Shown piece after piece: positions 48,301 through 57,328 of a stretch of 64,000 bases of DNA. Origin of the DNA: Symsagittifera roscoffensis (Eukaryota > Xenacoelomorpha > Acoela > Convolutidae). The number at the start of each line of letters is the position of its first letter. Position 1 is the first letter of the stretch. Location of the stretch: NCBI RefSeq assembly GCF_963678635.1, contig NC_087064.1:22554509-22618508 (forward strand). Reading direction: 5' to 3'. The notes beneath the pieces were generated by a model. It saw only the letters and a program-made list of their open reading frames with translations. It was not told the origin of the DNA and did no database searches. Both the position numbers and the translations under genes were made by a program.

Positions 48301-51300
48301 ATTTACGCACTTCAAGAAACTTCCTCTCGGCGTTAAATTTACTTGAATTTTAGGTTCTTTCTTTCTTGCTTTCTTCTATCAACTGACCTTTTCAAAAAAA
48401 AATGGCAAAAAAGAACAATTCACAGAAAAAAAATAGAAAAAAAACAAGGTTTAGAGGCGAAGCTTCGCTTCGCAAACAATTGCGAGAACACGATAAAAAG
48501 CAGCTCTATAAAGTGCAACATAAAAAATTAGAAAAAAGTCTCGAATTAGTAAAAATTCGGTTACCTCTGAGATTCGAATCTGCGACCTATATATTAAGAG
48601 TCTCACACACTTAGCCACGGAAGTTTAATAGGCACCAAACACTGCCCAAAAATAAAAAAGAGAACTGATGCGATGCAACTTTCAATGCTACACTGAAATT
48701 TCCAAATAAGCGAACACTTTTAAATAACACTTTTTGCGAGTTAGCATAGAAAAAAAAAGGTTCGTAATAATAAACTAAGCTGATCGCAAAAGTAAATCCA
48801 TATACTATGCAAAAAGTATACTATCCGCCACGGACCCTTAATAAATGCAATTTACAATTCTACAATTTCCTATGCAATTTTCAAAGCTACAGTGAATTTG
48901 TCATATAAGTGAACACATTTGATGTACATTTTTATGTGCGAGTTAGGTTAGAAAAAAAGAAGGTTCGTACTAATACACTAACGCTAGCAAACTCGTTGGT
49001 GTAATCATTCGACCCTTTCTGATGATGATTTTTGGTGCCTGATTTTGCGTTGAAAAACAAACGAAAAAACTAAAGCACATCCGAAGACAATAAGTAAAGA
49101 TGTCGTCGATTAAAATTTTCAAAAACCCTGCTCTCTGCGATAATCAAATCCCCACTTTCCAGATATCTAACAACTATGCCATAAGCGCTTGATATGTTCA
49201 AATACATGCCACCAATGAGGCAAATAAAACACATGCAATTAAATTGCCTAGGCTAACTCCTATGCTGCGGAGGTGCTACAAAAAAGGATCACTACTAACT
49301 AATGCGATTTGAACTGGAAAAAAAGGATGGGCCGTTTAAAACTACGCTCGCATAAGGGAAAACAAGAAAAACGAAAATAACTGAAACTTCGTTTTATGAA
49401 TTAGTGACAAAAAATCGTTGAAATAAATTATATGAATTAGTAAGAATAACATATATAAAATTTGTAAACAGCAACAGTTGATTAATATTTGATAACAGAG
49501 CGAGCTTGGGAAACTAGGCTGACAATTACGCAGTCAAGATAATGTGGAAAAAAAATTCGATTTAACTCGCACTGCGTTATTTTTTTTTTACTTACCACAG
49601 TTTCCTGACAATATGTAGGCAGTGTTTTGTGTAGATGTGGCACGTATAGTCCCACTAGCACCATAAGAGTACAATAGAAGCCAGGGACCATTTTGCTCTT
49701 ATCTTCTCCCGCCGCTAGGAACCCGTCTGCCACTTGTGGATCGAACACGTTCGTCAGTTCGATGCCAAAGTGAGACCTCAACACCTCGGCCACAATTCCA
49801 CACTCCATGCAGATCTTAATCATATTTATATAACAAACACGCACAAGAAGCTCGAGAAATGTTCCCAGTCGTTTCACAATTTTGACGCAATCTTCCACTA
49901 AGATTTCCAAAGTAAAACAGGATCACTTCTACAATTCACTCTATTTGCGATATGGGCGATTCATACTCAAATTTACGCTATGTTTAACTAGTCCTATCAG
50001 TCCTCACTAAAAGACGGTATTTGTTACTAGCTCACATCAAGGAATAGTTAGTAGATCATAAAAAGTTCGTCAAACAATAACTGATAAACTAGCTTACCTT
50101 CAAAACATTTTTGTTTTCGAGGATCTCCTTAAAACAGTCGCGAACTTTTCCATAACATTTTCCACACGCTACGAAGTCTACGATTATTGCACTTTCAGGT
50201 ACAGCAAAACATACAAGCGAAACATCTCCGGGCAGTTCTCTAAAGTCTCCTTGCACCGCCAGACTGAATTTGTCAACGCTGCTCAACATTTCCACAGCTT
50301 TCACCAAGTTGAAATGATTATCAACAAAAAACACTCCAGAATCCATGTTTGACCCAACAGAAGGCTCCTGTTGGAGTGTGACTGGTTCCAACACTTTTTG
50401 GGCTGCTAATCTCTGAGGCTCTGGGCATTTTCCGCGAATCCCACAGACCGTGTCTAAGGACGCACAAATGGCCTCCCATTCTAGGTCCTCGCAAGATTCC
50501 ACGATCGGTCCTGACTCAGGTTTTTTGACATTTGTAGAGTCCATTGAGGTCTTGGCCAGTCCTGGAAACGGTACGAAGTCTTTCATTTCTTTGAGATGCG
50601 CTGGCATGCCATCTGGCTTAAGACGTTTGCCTTTCAAGCCTTTAAACCTAAAAATGAATATTTCATACTTTTTACGGAAATCGGAGCAAAATGCAGTATC
50701 TTTGGGGTGTATCGATGATATTGCTGAACAAAAACTTCCAGAACTTGTTAAAAAGTATAGTCCCGTCCCGCCTGTTTTACGGAGTACCATTCTAAAGCCC
50801 GTTTAAAATTGTGGTCCTGCTAAACCACTTGCACTATACAGATACGTGTAGCGAACTTGCCAAAAGTCAGACACAAACTGTTTACAAAAACGCCTGGCGG
50901 TAGAGAATTCATTTTGCGGACTGTTAAATTTTCTTTCATGTTTCTGCATAAAGCGTTCAGCAATAGAAACTTAATACCGATTTTTACTATTGTGGATGGT
51001 TGAAAGAAAGTTTTCGTCATTCGGTCCTTCACTCAAAAGAAAAACCACTGAAAAGATGTTAAAAAATTCATTAAAAACTTTTTGGGTGCCGTGCACAAAG
51101 CCGAAGAGATTTCAGACTGAGTTGTAAAATAATATTGAATTCAGGCCAAAAAACGGCCTGAACAATAGTAAACAGTGAAAGAACAGGCCCAAACATATAA
51201 TATGGTGGTTTTTAAACATATTTTAACCTTCAAATATCTTTTTCGTCATTTTGAATATATGATTTTTAATGAATATCATTTTCAAGGATACTTTGAGATC

Positions 51301-54300
51301 CTTAAATTCTAAAAAGCCTTTTTCAATTCATAATTCGCGCACTTAAAGAAACTTCTTTTCGGGGTTAAATTTATTTGAATAATGGGTAAATTTAAGCTGA
51401 ATTTGTTTTAACTCTAAAGAAAAAAAAATATATGAAAAGTTTCAGAGAAAAATTTGAACTATGCTGAGATTTCAACCCACAAAAGTTGATGCGCATATAG
51501 GCGAATTGACGCGGCCGGAAAAACTCAGAATATGTATTTCAACATAATTGTACATGTTTCGGCTTAGTATTTAGTTCAAACTTTGTCTATTTACGTTCAA
51601 TGTAATGTTTATTTAACCTTTTTTTTAACCAAGGACCATTGCCATTTTTGGAACCATACTTCTAAACGAATAACAAAGTTCCATTGTGCATAAACGTTAG
51701 ATCAAAATTAACACTCAAAAATTAGACTCTAAAATTTCAAGCTCCTTAAGAGAGGCTAGTACAATAACATAAGATTTTCTGAAGCAGCCAAATTATTTTG
51801 CTTATTAAACAAACATAGCCAACAGACAGTTAAAAAAGAATCGTAAGAATCAATGAACGCAAGGAAAAAGAAATACATAGCCAACAGACAGTTGGAAAAG
51901 AGTCAATGACACAATTAAACAAAAAAAAAGAGAAACTTCTTCTAAAAAAAAAAAGAAGTTTCGGAATTTTAAACAACATAGCCAATCGAAGATCGGAAAA
52001 GAATAATGAACACATGTCAAAATAAAAAAAACACTGACTTTCCTAAAAAAAACTCAACTTTCGAATTTCAAAGAAAAAATAGATGCCCGTTAAGCTTTTT
52101 GAATTTCTAGAACAATTTATGTTTGGCACTTTTCTGATAACATTAACCCAACTTGAGAAAACTGGATGAATAGGTAAAATTTTTCTTCCACTGAAAATCT
52201 AAAAATTAAATTAGAACTCATTTTTTTCACATTTTTGCCCCATTTCCAGTTTGGTATTTGGAGAGTGATATTTACGTCACTTCCAGCAGATTAATTTCAA
52301 GTGAACTCAAAAAGTGCATTATACCTAAGTTCATCAATTTTTTAAGATTTTTTTCCTGAAAAAAAATCAGCAAGGCCTATATAAGAGACTTCACTACGTT
52401 CTTTGCTCTTAAGAAAATAGGTGCCCTTAAAGCACTTTGAATTTATAAATTAATTTTTTATTGGCCTTTTTTCGATAAAATTGACCCAATTCAGGAAAAC
52501 TGGATCAATAGAAAAAAAATTGTTTCACTGGGAAATCTGATAAATAAATCCCATTTCGAAACTAGAAGTCGATCACGTTTTTCGCAAGCTTAACACTTTT
52601 GCTGTTCGATATTGGAGTTCTCCTTCCTTTTAACAAAGGAAATGTACTGAACTTAAAAAGAAACCAAAAATCAAACCGCGAAAAAGTTTATTTGAAACTG
52701 AACAAATTTATGACTTTTCCTGAAAAATAATCGCGACCTATATAAGAGTCTGAACTACGTTCATCACTCTTAAAAACCGCTGACTTGTTTTTTGAAAATT
52801 TTAAAAGAAAAATGATCTGGCTGTCAAGCTTTTGAATTTCAGGAACAACTTACGGTAAACACTTTTTGATACAAAAAACTGAACCTTTGAGAAAACTGGA
52901 TCAATAGGTAAATTATTTATCATGCCGAGAAATCTGCAAGTTTAGACTCACTTTCGAAACTGGAAATTGATCACAATTCTCGTGACATTTAGACTTTTGC
53001 CGTTCGATGATGGAGTTTCCCTTCGTTTTAACAAAGGAAAAAATCTGAACTTGAAAAGAAATCGATGATGGAGTTTCCCTTCTTTTTAACAAAGGAAATA
53101 AACTGAACTTGAAAATAAATCAAGTCAAACCGCAAAAAATCAAAATTGAGCCTTTAATGCCTGAAAAAAATCATCACAATCTATATAAGAATCTTCACTA
53201 CGTTCATCGTCTCTCAATTGTCAAGGAGTAAGTAACATACAATTCTGTTTTCTGTAGCCAGACATCTTCCGGCACCACTAGCTGTTTTGTCGATACTGTC
53301 TCAGCTCTGCTCGTCTCGTCTTCACCATTACAGTCTTCATGTTCCGAGGTATGCTTCTCTGGTTTGGCTTCTTTATTTCTATCGCTTGTTTGTGAGCTAA
53401 CTGGATGCTCACAAGATGATGCTGATGCTGCAATTTTTGGACCATTGTTTAATGCTTTCACAATCGGATCTCGTATTACTAAAAAAAAGATGGTTAGCTT
53501 ACAATTCGTCTCAAGGTGTGCTCAGACAATTAACAATCATACAGGCTAATCAGTCCCATACAAAACACTCCACTACAAGACATTCCAGAAAAAAATGTCA
53601 AAAAAACAGTCCGATCCAAAACAGTCCGAAATACAGTCCCAAGTAGTCATTGTTTTTTAAAGCCGGTAGGCCGAAAATTTTCCTTAGTTCAAACAACATA
53701 AACAGCAAAATAAAGATCTCTATAGTCGTGCCAACGTGCTGCGAGCTTGCCACTAACGGGTAGGACTATACGAAAATAAGAGCTGGTTATCGCAGCAAAG
53801 CGCGCACAGGCGGACTTAATCCGGACTATTGTGTATCGGACCGTTTTCCCCTTCATTTCATGACTTTTTGGACTGTTTTGTATGAGAAAAAAATAGTTCT
53901 CAAGTTGGAAAAAAATAGTTCATACTATAACACAAGCATTGCTGGTGTAATCACCAAAATATGATAACTTAACACCAAAACATATTTTTTCTTTAAAACT
54001 TAAGGCCAAGATATTATACAGTTCGATATAGTTAAAAGTATTCACCACAGCTGCGCCAGTCTGTTGCAAACTACCAACAGAGGGTAGGACTCTTAAGGAA
54101 AATTAGAGCAGGTTATTACCGCCAAGTGCCGGGAGTTAAAAAGAAATAAACCCAAAAAGCAGTTGATTATTTTTTCAAGTCCATTAAATATCGGGATTTT
54201 GAAAAATTATGGCACTATATTGGAAAAATGTCAATAAACGCATGAAATGAGAAAAAAAAACAGTTTTCAATATTCGAATTTTGAAGAAATAGTACATGAC

Positions 54301-57300
54301 CTTGATCTCTTCAAAAAATCTAAAAATTAAATCCTCTCCCAAAAAGTTGTTCGAGACCTTTATACTTGTGCTGTTCTATAGCAGTTTGCTTTGAACTGGG
54401 CCTAAATAAAATCTGAAGTCATACCGATTCAAATAATCGCATGCACAGATTTTAAGATTTTTCCTGAACCTAAGATTTTTTTCCTGATTTTTTGCCAACC
54501 GTACACTAGGAAAAAGGTCAATGAACGAAAGTTTCAAAGCTGCTCTTTGAATTTCCCGAGTCTTAAATGATTGTCTCTTTTCAAAAAAAAACTAAACCAA
54601 ATGAAACTGGATTAATTAGATATTTTTCTGCTGGAAATTCTGAAATCCATATTAAAACTAATGGTTGACCATGTTTCCCATAACTTCCATTAAGATAACT
54701 TAAAACGAAATGAATTTTTTTAGTTAACAAGCCAGAGGCCTAACCAAAAGGTTAATTTTTTACGGTTAACCAAGCTATGGCAAACCACCAAAACATAAAA
54801 ATGAGGGTGAATAACACTTAAATTGATTTTTATACTAAAGAACAGAGCCAACCAATAGACTGTTGGAAATTGGAGAGTCAATGAACGCGAAAAAAATTAC
54901 TTGTTTTTTAAAAAAAACTTCCAAATTTCAAAGAAGTATATGGCTTTCAGGCTCTTTGAAAATCAGGAATAATTTATGATTAAAATTTTTTCGATAAAAC
55001 TAACCCAAAATTAGAAAACTGGATCAATACGTAAATTATTTATTCCGCTGGCAAATCGGAAAATTAAAATCCTTTTTCGAAACTAGAAGTCAATCTTGTT
55101 TTTTGTGACGTTACTTTTGCTGTTCGATAGTGGGGGTTACCTTGCTTTTTACAAAGGAAATGAACTGAACTCAAACGGCAAAAAGCGTTCAACGACCCTT
55201 AAATCTCCATTTTCAAGCTCGAAGTAGAGGTCTACTTGGACCTTCCAGTTACCCTTCAAGCTCGCCCCTCGGTCGAACAAGCTCACCGAGACTGTTATTA
55301 AAAAACAACCTATATAAGTGTCTTCACTACGTTTATTGACACTTGATAAAACAGCAGAAACAACTAATTACTCACTTCGCTTGGCGACAATCTCTGTTAC
55401 GATTGCAACTTCAGCCAGCTTCTGTTGTAGAGTCACTTCAATGCCTGAACAATTTTTAAAAAGAAGATATCACAAGATAAAGTTGAGGTGCATCCACTCG
55501 GAAATTTAAAAAAAAACAGATACACATCTTAAAGACTTGAAGTATATCAAAAAATCCTCTCAAACTATCTAGAGCAGCCCAAAAGCGTAAGAGCAGCTGT
55601 TCATCAGAATTTATCAAAATAGAATTTTTATTTTAAACACGGCACAATCCAATAAAAATTTTCTCCGCAAAAGTTGTTTAACGATGAAAGCTGTCATAAA
55701 TTATGCAACTTTTTACTACTTTGGAGTAAAACGTCATAAATTACTCAACTGTTTAAGATAATGGAATAGAACTCAAAAAATATTTTTCCAAATTAGCTGA
55801 ACTTTCTGATTTTTCCGTTGTCATTTAGGTTGTCAGGAACCAGGCAGAACCTACCATCAACTAAGTGGAACACTGTTTCCTTTTCGTTCACGAACACGAC
55901 CAGTCCTCTCACTAACAAGTCTTCTGTCTGCAGCTCCACTAGCTTGCCTTTCCACTTTCTGGTCGCCTTGTTTTCTGGTTCCGTTACCTGGTTTCCATTA
56001 CCCCTCACTCTCGCTCCTTTACTTCGTAGGCTTTTGTTTGAGCCGTTAGTACTTGATATCATCTATAGAACATCAAGCAACGCATAGGAAGCAATACTTG
56101 ATCTGAAACCAATCTCAGGGTAGAGTAGAAAGCAAACGAAAACGGCAAGAAGTAGCTCTTAAGGGTCAAAAAGTGAAAAAAGGAAAGAATTGAAAGAAAA
56201 AAGGGAAAATTAATAAAAATTCTGCTGTGCCGGAACTGAACCACCGAAATCGAGATTAAGAGTCACACGTCATAGCTTCACTTATGTTAAAAGAAAACTC
56301 AATAGTTGAACAATAGGTGCACTGCAATTTTTTTATCCAGTTATTCATTCACTTCAGCTCAAAATTATACTTCCCAATGAAACTTCCGCAGTTCTCATAT
56401 TAACTACGCTACTTCGAGTCTAAAAAATTAATTCAGACTATTTGTTCGCTATTGCAACTCCAAATTTCAAATTGAGTACAACCATATGCCACAAAAAACT
56501 CGTTCAAAACATTTAAATCAAACTTACAGGCCCACGTTTAACTTAGAGAAAAATGGATTGAATGGATGGATATGCTGGTTGTAGGGGTGGCTGGATGAAC
56601 GAATGGATGGAGTACGGGCAGAATAGATGGGTCGATAGCTGGATGGACGCACGGATGGCTATCTAGATTAATGAATATACAGCTGGTTCGATGAATGGCT
56701 TGAGTGATGGCTGGATCGAAGGATGACTGGCTGGTACTCATACGTATTGGCATATGTTTTAGTGGAGTTTTAGCCCTCAGAAGTATTTAGGCCATTTCCG
56801 CAACTGCGGAGAAAACACTGACATCACTTTCAAAAAAGTCAATTTCATAATTAGATATATTTTTGAAAAATAATCATTTTTAAAATTTTGAGAAAACAAA
56901 AACGCAATATCTTGAAAACTAGAAGGTGTTGAGCACCCATATTTAAAATTCCAAACTAAGTGAAGTATTTTCAAATCTAATTTTTGAAAAAAAAAACATT
57001 TAACACGGCTATAATGTTTCGCGCAGTCATATTTGGAGGCAAGACTTGAAACCCCTAAGCAAAACAAAAACAAAGAAAACAAACAAAGTCAGGACTATAA
57101 TTTTACCTTGCTCGTCAAAAAATCGTACAGCAAAACGATTGGCTTCATGACACTCGCAAATGTGGCCAGATAATTCATCGAAAAAGACATTGGCAAAGCA
57201 TGATCGAAAATTTGATGGGGATCTGCGCGTGCACTTCGCACTGTGAAAAAAATCAGAACTTGAGATCATATTAGGCAGTGTTGAAAACCATTTAAAAAAA

Positions 57301-57328
57301 CTTAATACCATTTGGCAAGTAATATCAT
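45065..57328 (-). CDS. exd1-like: EXD1-like protein: Sm-like region plus inactive 3'-5' exonuclease domain (10 exons)
   Basis: Joined exons (minus strand): 57328-57309, 57240-57107, 57054-57005, 56062-55855, 55444-55376, 53478-53241, 50647-50098, 49814-49596, 45624-45457, 45355-45065. Phases join throughout, giving 1947 nt and about 648 residues. Exons 4-5 (KWKGKLVELQTEDLLVRG to EIVAKR) look like a small Sm/LSM-type beta domain. From about 345 to 500 is a DEDD-type exonuclease fold ending VLRSHFGIELTNVFDPQVAD, close to EXD1 and Egalitarian. The motif I acids D-x-E appear as Q372-x-D374 (VQGD), and the usual HDCR is MECG, so catalysis is probably lost, as reported for mouse EXD1. Exon 9 (WLIRPV to RLTQFKGRT) matches the EXD1 region after the exonuclease. 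EXD1 is an RNA-binding adaptor in piRNA biogenesis. Exons 5-10 are firm; exons 1-3 and the exon 3-4 junction are tentative. Confidence 0.8.
45457..45624 (-). CDS. exd1-like: EXD1-like exon 9
   Basis: 56 codons, ADVRAWLIRPVRRQCLQIAA and on to RLTQFKGRT. Corresponds to the conserved helical WLTRPL region that follows the exonuclease domain in EXD1. Acceptor ACTTAG, donor GTAAGA. Not visible as a long open frame because it is phase-locked between introns. Confidence 0.9.
45959..46152. mobile_element. Short MITE-like element (deleted copy)
   Basis: Starts ACATAGCTAACAAACTGTTGG and ends TGAACTACGTTCATCGACTCTT, the two termini of the family, with most of the interior missing. An AGACGCGAAGCTGCAACTTC motif from another repeat abuts its left end. 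Confidence 0.75.
47010..47250 (+). repeat. Diverged single satellite monomer fragment
   Basis: Contains CAAAAACCGTTTTCCAATTT, then GCCTGTTTCACTATGACCG and TTTATCACATCGCGCAGAAA in the same order and spacing as the array monomers (CCGTTCTCCGATT, TTTCACTGTGACTG, TTTCATCACACCACGCAG), but with many substitutions. It lies 18 kb from the array. Confidence 0.85.
47638..47825 (-). repeat. SINE-like repeat with tRNA-like head
   Basis: On the minus strand the head (47820-47751) reads CCGTGGCTGGTTAGTTGG, an A-box-like stretch. A GAGACCCATAGTCTC anticodon-like hairpin and a degenerate B-box region follow. The body ends with the AGGCGAAGCTTCACTTCGC palindromic motif (47642). It shares head, body and end with 48451-48620. 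Confidence 0.6.
47940..48350. repeat. Dispersed repeat, GCCGAAGAGATTTCAGACTG family, copy 1
   Basis: Direct diverged copy of 50970-51385. Shared blocks include TCGTCATTCGGT, ACAAAGCCGAAGAGATTTCA, AAATAATATTGAATTCAGGC and AAAAAACGGCCTGAA. No coding frame and no terminal repeat recognised. Confidence 0.85.
48451..48620 (-). repeat. SINE-like repeat with tRNA-Lys-like head
   Basis: Minus-strand head from 48620: CCGTGGCTAAGTGTGTGAGA (A box TGGCTAAGTG), then ACTCTTAATATATAGGTCGC, then B box AGATTCGAATCT. GACTCTTAA is the anticodon-loop sequence typical of tRNA-Lys(CTT). The downstream body matches 47638-47750 and ends at AGGCGAAGCTTCGCTTCGC. The acceptor stem is not evident, so this is not a functional tRNA. 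Confidence 0.65.
49596..49814 (-). CDS. exd1-like: EXD1-like exon 8: second half of exonuclease fold
   Basis: Codes ICMECGIVAEVLRSHFGIEL, then TNVFDPQVADGFL and YVPHLHKTLPTYCQETV. NVFDPQVAD is the clearest family signature (NVFDTQVAD in vertebrate EXD1). Acceptor ATTAAG has a poor pyrimidine tract but is fixed by phase and homology; donor GTAAGT. Confidence 0.92.
50098..50647 (-). CDS. exd1-like: EXD1-like exon 7: linker and first half of exonuclease fold
   Basis: 183 codons plus one base. The second half, VDNHFNLVKAVEMLSSVDKF through VDFVACGK to FKEILENKNVLK, matches the first strands and helix of EXD1-type exonuclease domains. The catalytic motif I position reads LAVQGDF. Confidence 0.92.
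50970..51385. repeat. Dispersed repeat, GCCGAAGAGATTTCAGACTG family, copy 2
   Basis: Second copy of 47940-48350, in intron 6 of the same gene and in the same orientation. Similarity runs about 400 bp with scattered substitutions and small indels. Confidence 0.85.
51813..53216. mobile_element. Cluster of MITE-like elements filling EXD1-like intron 6
   Basis: Three left termini (ACATAGCCAAC at 51813, about 51875 and about 51976) are followed by right termini at about 52412, 52773 and 53216 (CTACGTTCATCACTCTT type), with repeated interiors between them. This suggests nested or tandem insertion of one family. The last right terminus stops 25 bp from the donor of exon 6. Confidence 0.75.
53005..53119. 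repeat. 58-bp tandem duplication within a MITE-like element
   Basis: CGATGATGGAGTTTCCCTTC starts at 53005 and again at 53063. The two copies differ by a few bases. Confidence 0.88.
53241..53478 (-). CDS. exd1-like: EXD1-like exon 6: acidic/Ser-rich linker
   Basis: Codes IRDPIVKALNNGPKIA, then a Glu/Ser/Thr-rich, likely disordered stretch, ending VPEDVWLQKTE. Acceptor TTTTTTTTAG, donor TT|GTATGT. Confidence 0.87.
53479..54840. other. Part of EXD1-like intron 5
   Basis: AT-rich intron. 54141-54510 matches 32212-32600, and 54520-54640 matches 30140-30240 (TTTGAATTTCCCGA, TTAAATGATTGTCTCTTTTC), so the same two repeat families stand together in both introns. 53560-53640 has short CAGTCC-containing repeats. 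No gene recognised. Confidence 0.65.
54841..55349. mobile_element. MITE-like element in EXD1-like intron 5
   Basis: Left end AACAGAGCCAACC, then GGAGAGTCAATGAACGCG; right end TACGTTTATTGACACTTGATA, an inverted counterpart. 509 bp with no coding frame. Its right end is 26 bp from the exon 5 donor. Confidence 0.75.
55376..55444 (-). CDS. exd1-like: EXD1-like exon 5
   Basis: 69-nt exon coding IEVTLQQKLAEVAIVTEIVA then KR. Acceptor TTGTTCAG, donor GTGAGT. Phase 1 on both sides fits exons 4 and 6. Confidence 0.85.
55855..56062 (-). CDS. exd1-like: EXD1-like exon 4: Sm-like region
   Basis: Begins at ATG ATA TCA directly after TTCTATAG, so it may be an internal exon, a trans-spliced first exon or an alternative start. 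Codes a basic Ser/Asn-rich lead, then WKGKLVELQTEDLLVRGLVV to FHLVDG, ending GATG|GTAGGT. Confidence 0.8.
56063..57004. other. Presumed EXD1-like intron 3
   Basis: 942 bp. Holds a tRNA-like relic (about 56222-56280; minus strand GTGTGACTCTTAATCTCG, then GGTGGTTCAGTTCCGGC, resembling the anticodon and T arms of tRNA-Lys) and a degenerate minisatellite (56555-56735). Confidence 0.6.
56555..56735. repeat. Degenerate (TGGA)n/(TGGC)n minisatellite
   Basis: About 180 bp of imperfect ATGGATGG/GGCTGGAT units, an old tetranucleotide expansion. The minus-strand frame through it is a by-product. Confidence 0.85.
57005..57054 (-). CDS. exd1-like: EXD1-like exon 3 (tentative)
   Basis: Codes GVSSLASKYDCAKHYSR after a 52-bp intron with a strong polypyrimidine tract ending GCTTAG. 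The donor CGT|GTTAAA is weak but is the only choice I found that joins exon 4 in frame. Reading through instead gives an open tail to a TGA at 56777. Confidence 0.45.
57107..57240 (-). CDS. exd1-like: EXD1-like exon 2 (tentative assignment)
   Basis: Codes AKCTRRSPSNFRSCFANVFF and on to RFAVRFFDEQ. Acceptor TTTTTTTCACAG is strong; donor G|GTAAAA. The upstream intron is 68 bp and the downstream one 52 bp. I do not recognise the domain. It could be a separate small gene. Confidence 0.6.
57309..57328 (-). CDS. exd1-like: EXD1-like exon 1 (tentative start)
   Basis: ATG in the context ACCGCCATGA, coding MILLAK plus two bases, then donor TG|GTATTA. Those two bases are exactly what exon 2 needs. The alternative start is the ATG at the head of exon 4 (56062). 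Confidence 0.5.

Larger units (their letters stand above)
45625..49595. other. EXD1-like intron 8, repeat-filled
   Basis: 4-kb intron holding a 194-bp MITE-like element, a diverged satellite monomer (47010-47250), three tRNA-like repeat modules (47638-47825, 48451-48620, about 48826-48980), a 0.4-kb dispersed repeat (47940-48350) and a satellite-tail relic (48985-49090). No gene recognised. Confidence 0.8.

Noticed and set aside
48558-48620. A functional tRNA-Lys gene
   Set aside because: A- and B-box-like stretches and GACTCTTAA are present, but acceptor-stem pairing and regular arm spacing are lacking, and the module recurs inside a longer repeat.
50450-50806. 118-codon plus-strand frame
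   Set aside because: It is antisense to EXD1-like exon 7, which has clear homology and splice phase.
54841-55349. MITE acting as an introner that created EXD1-like intron 5
   Set aside because: The element ends 26 bp inside the donor side and well over 1 kb from the acceptor, so its ends do not coincide with the intron ends.
53241-57328. Tudor-domain protein such as RNF17, considered because a RING gene lies upstream
   Set aside because: The RING exon ends in its own stop codon and is a separate gene, and exons 7-9 match EXD1-type exonuclease sequence rather than Tudor domains.
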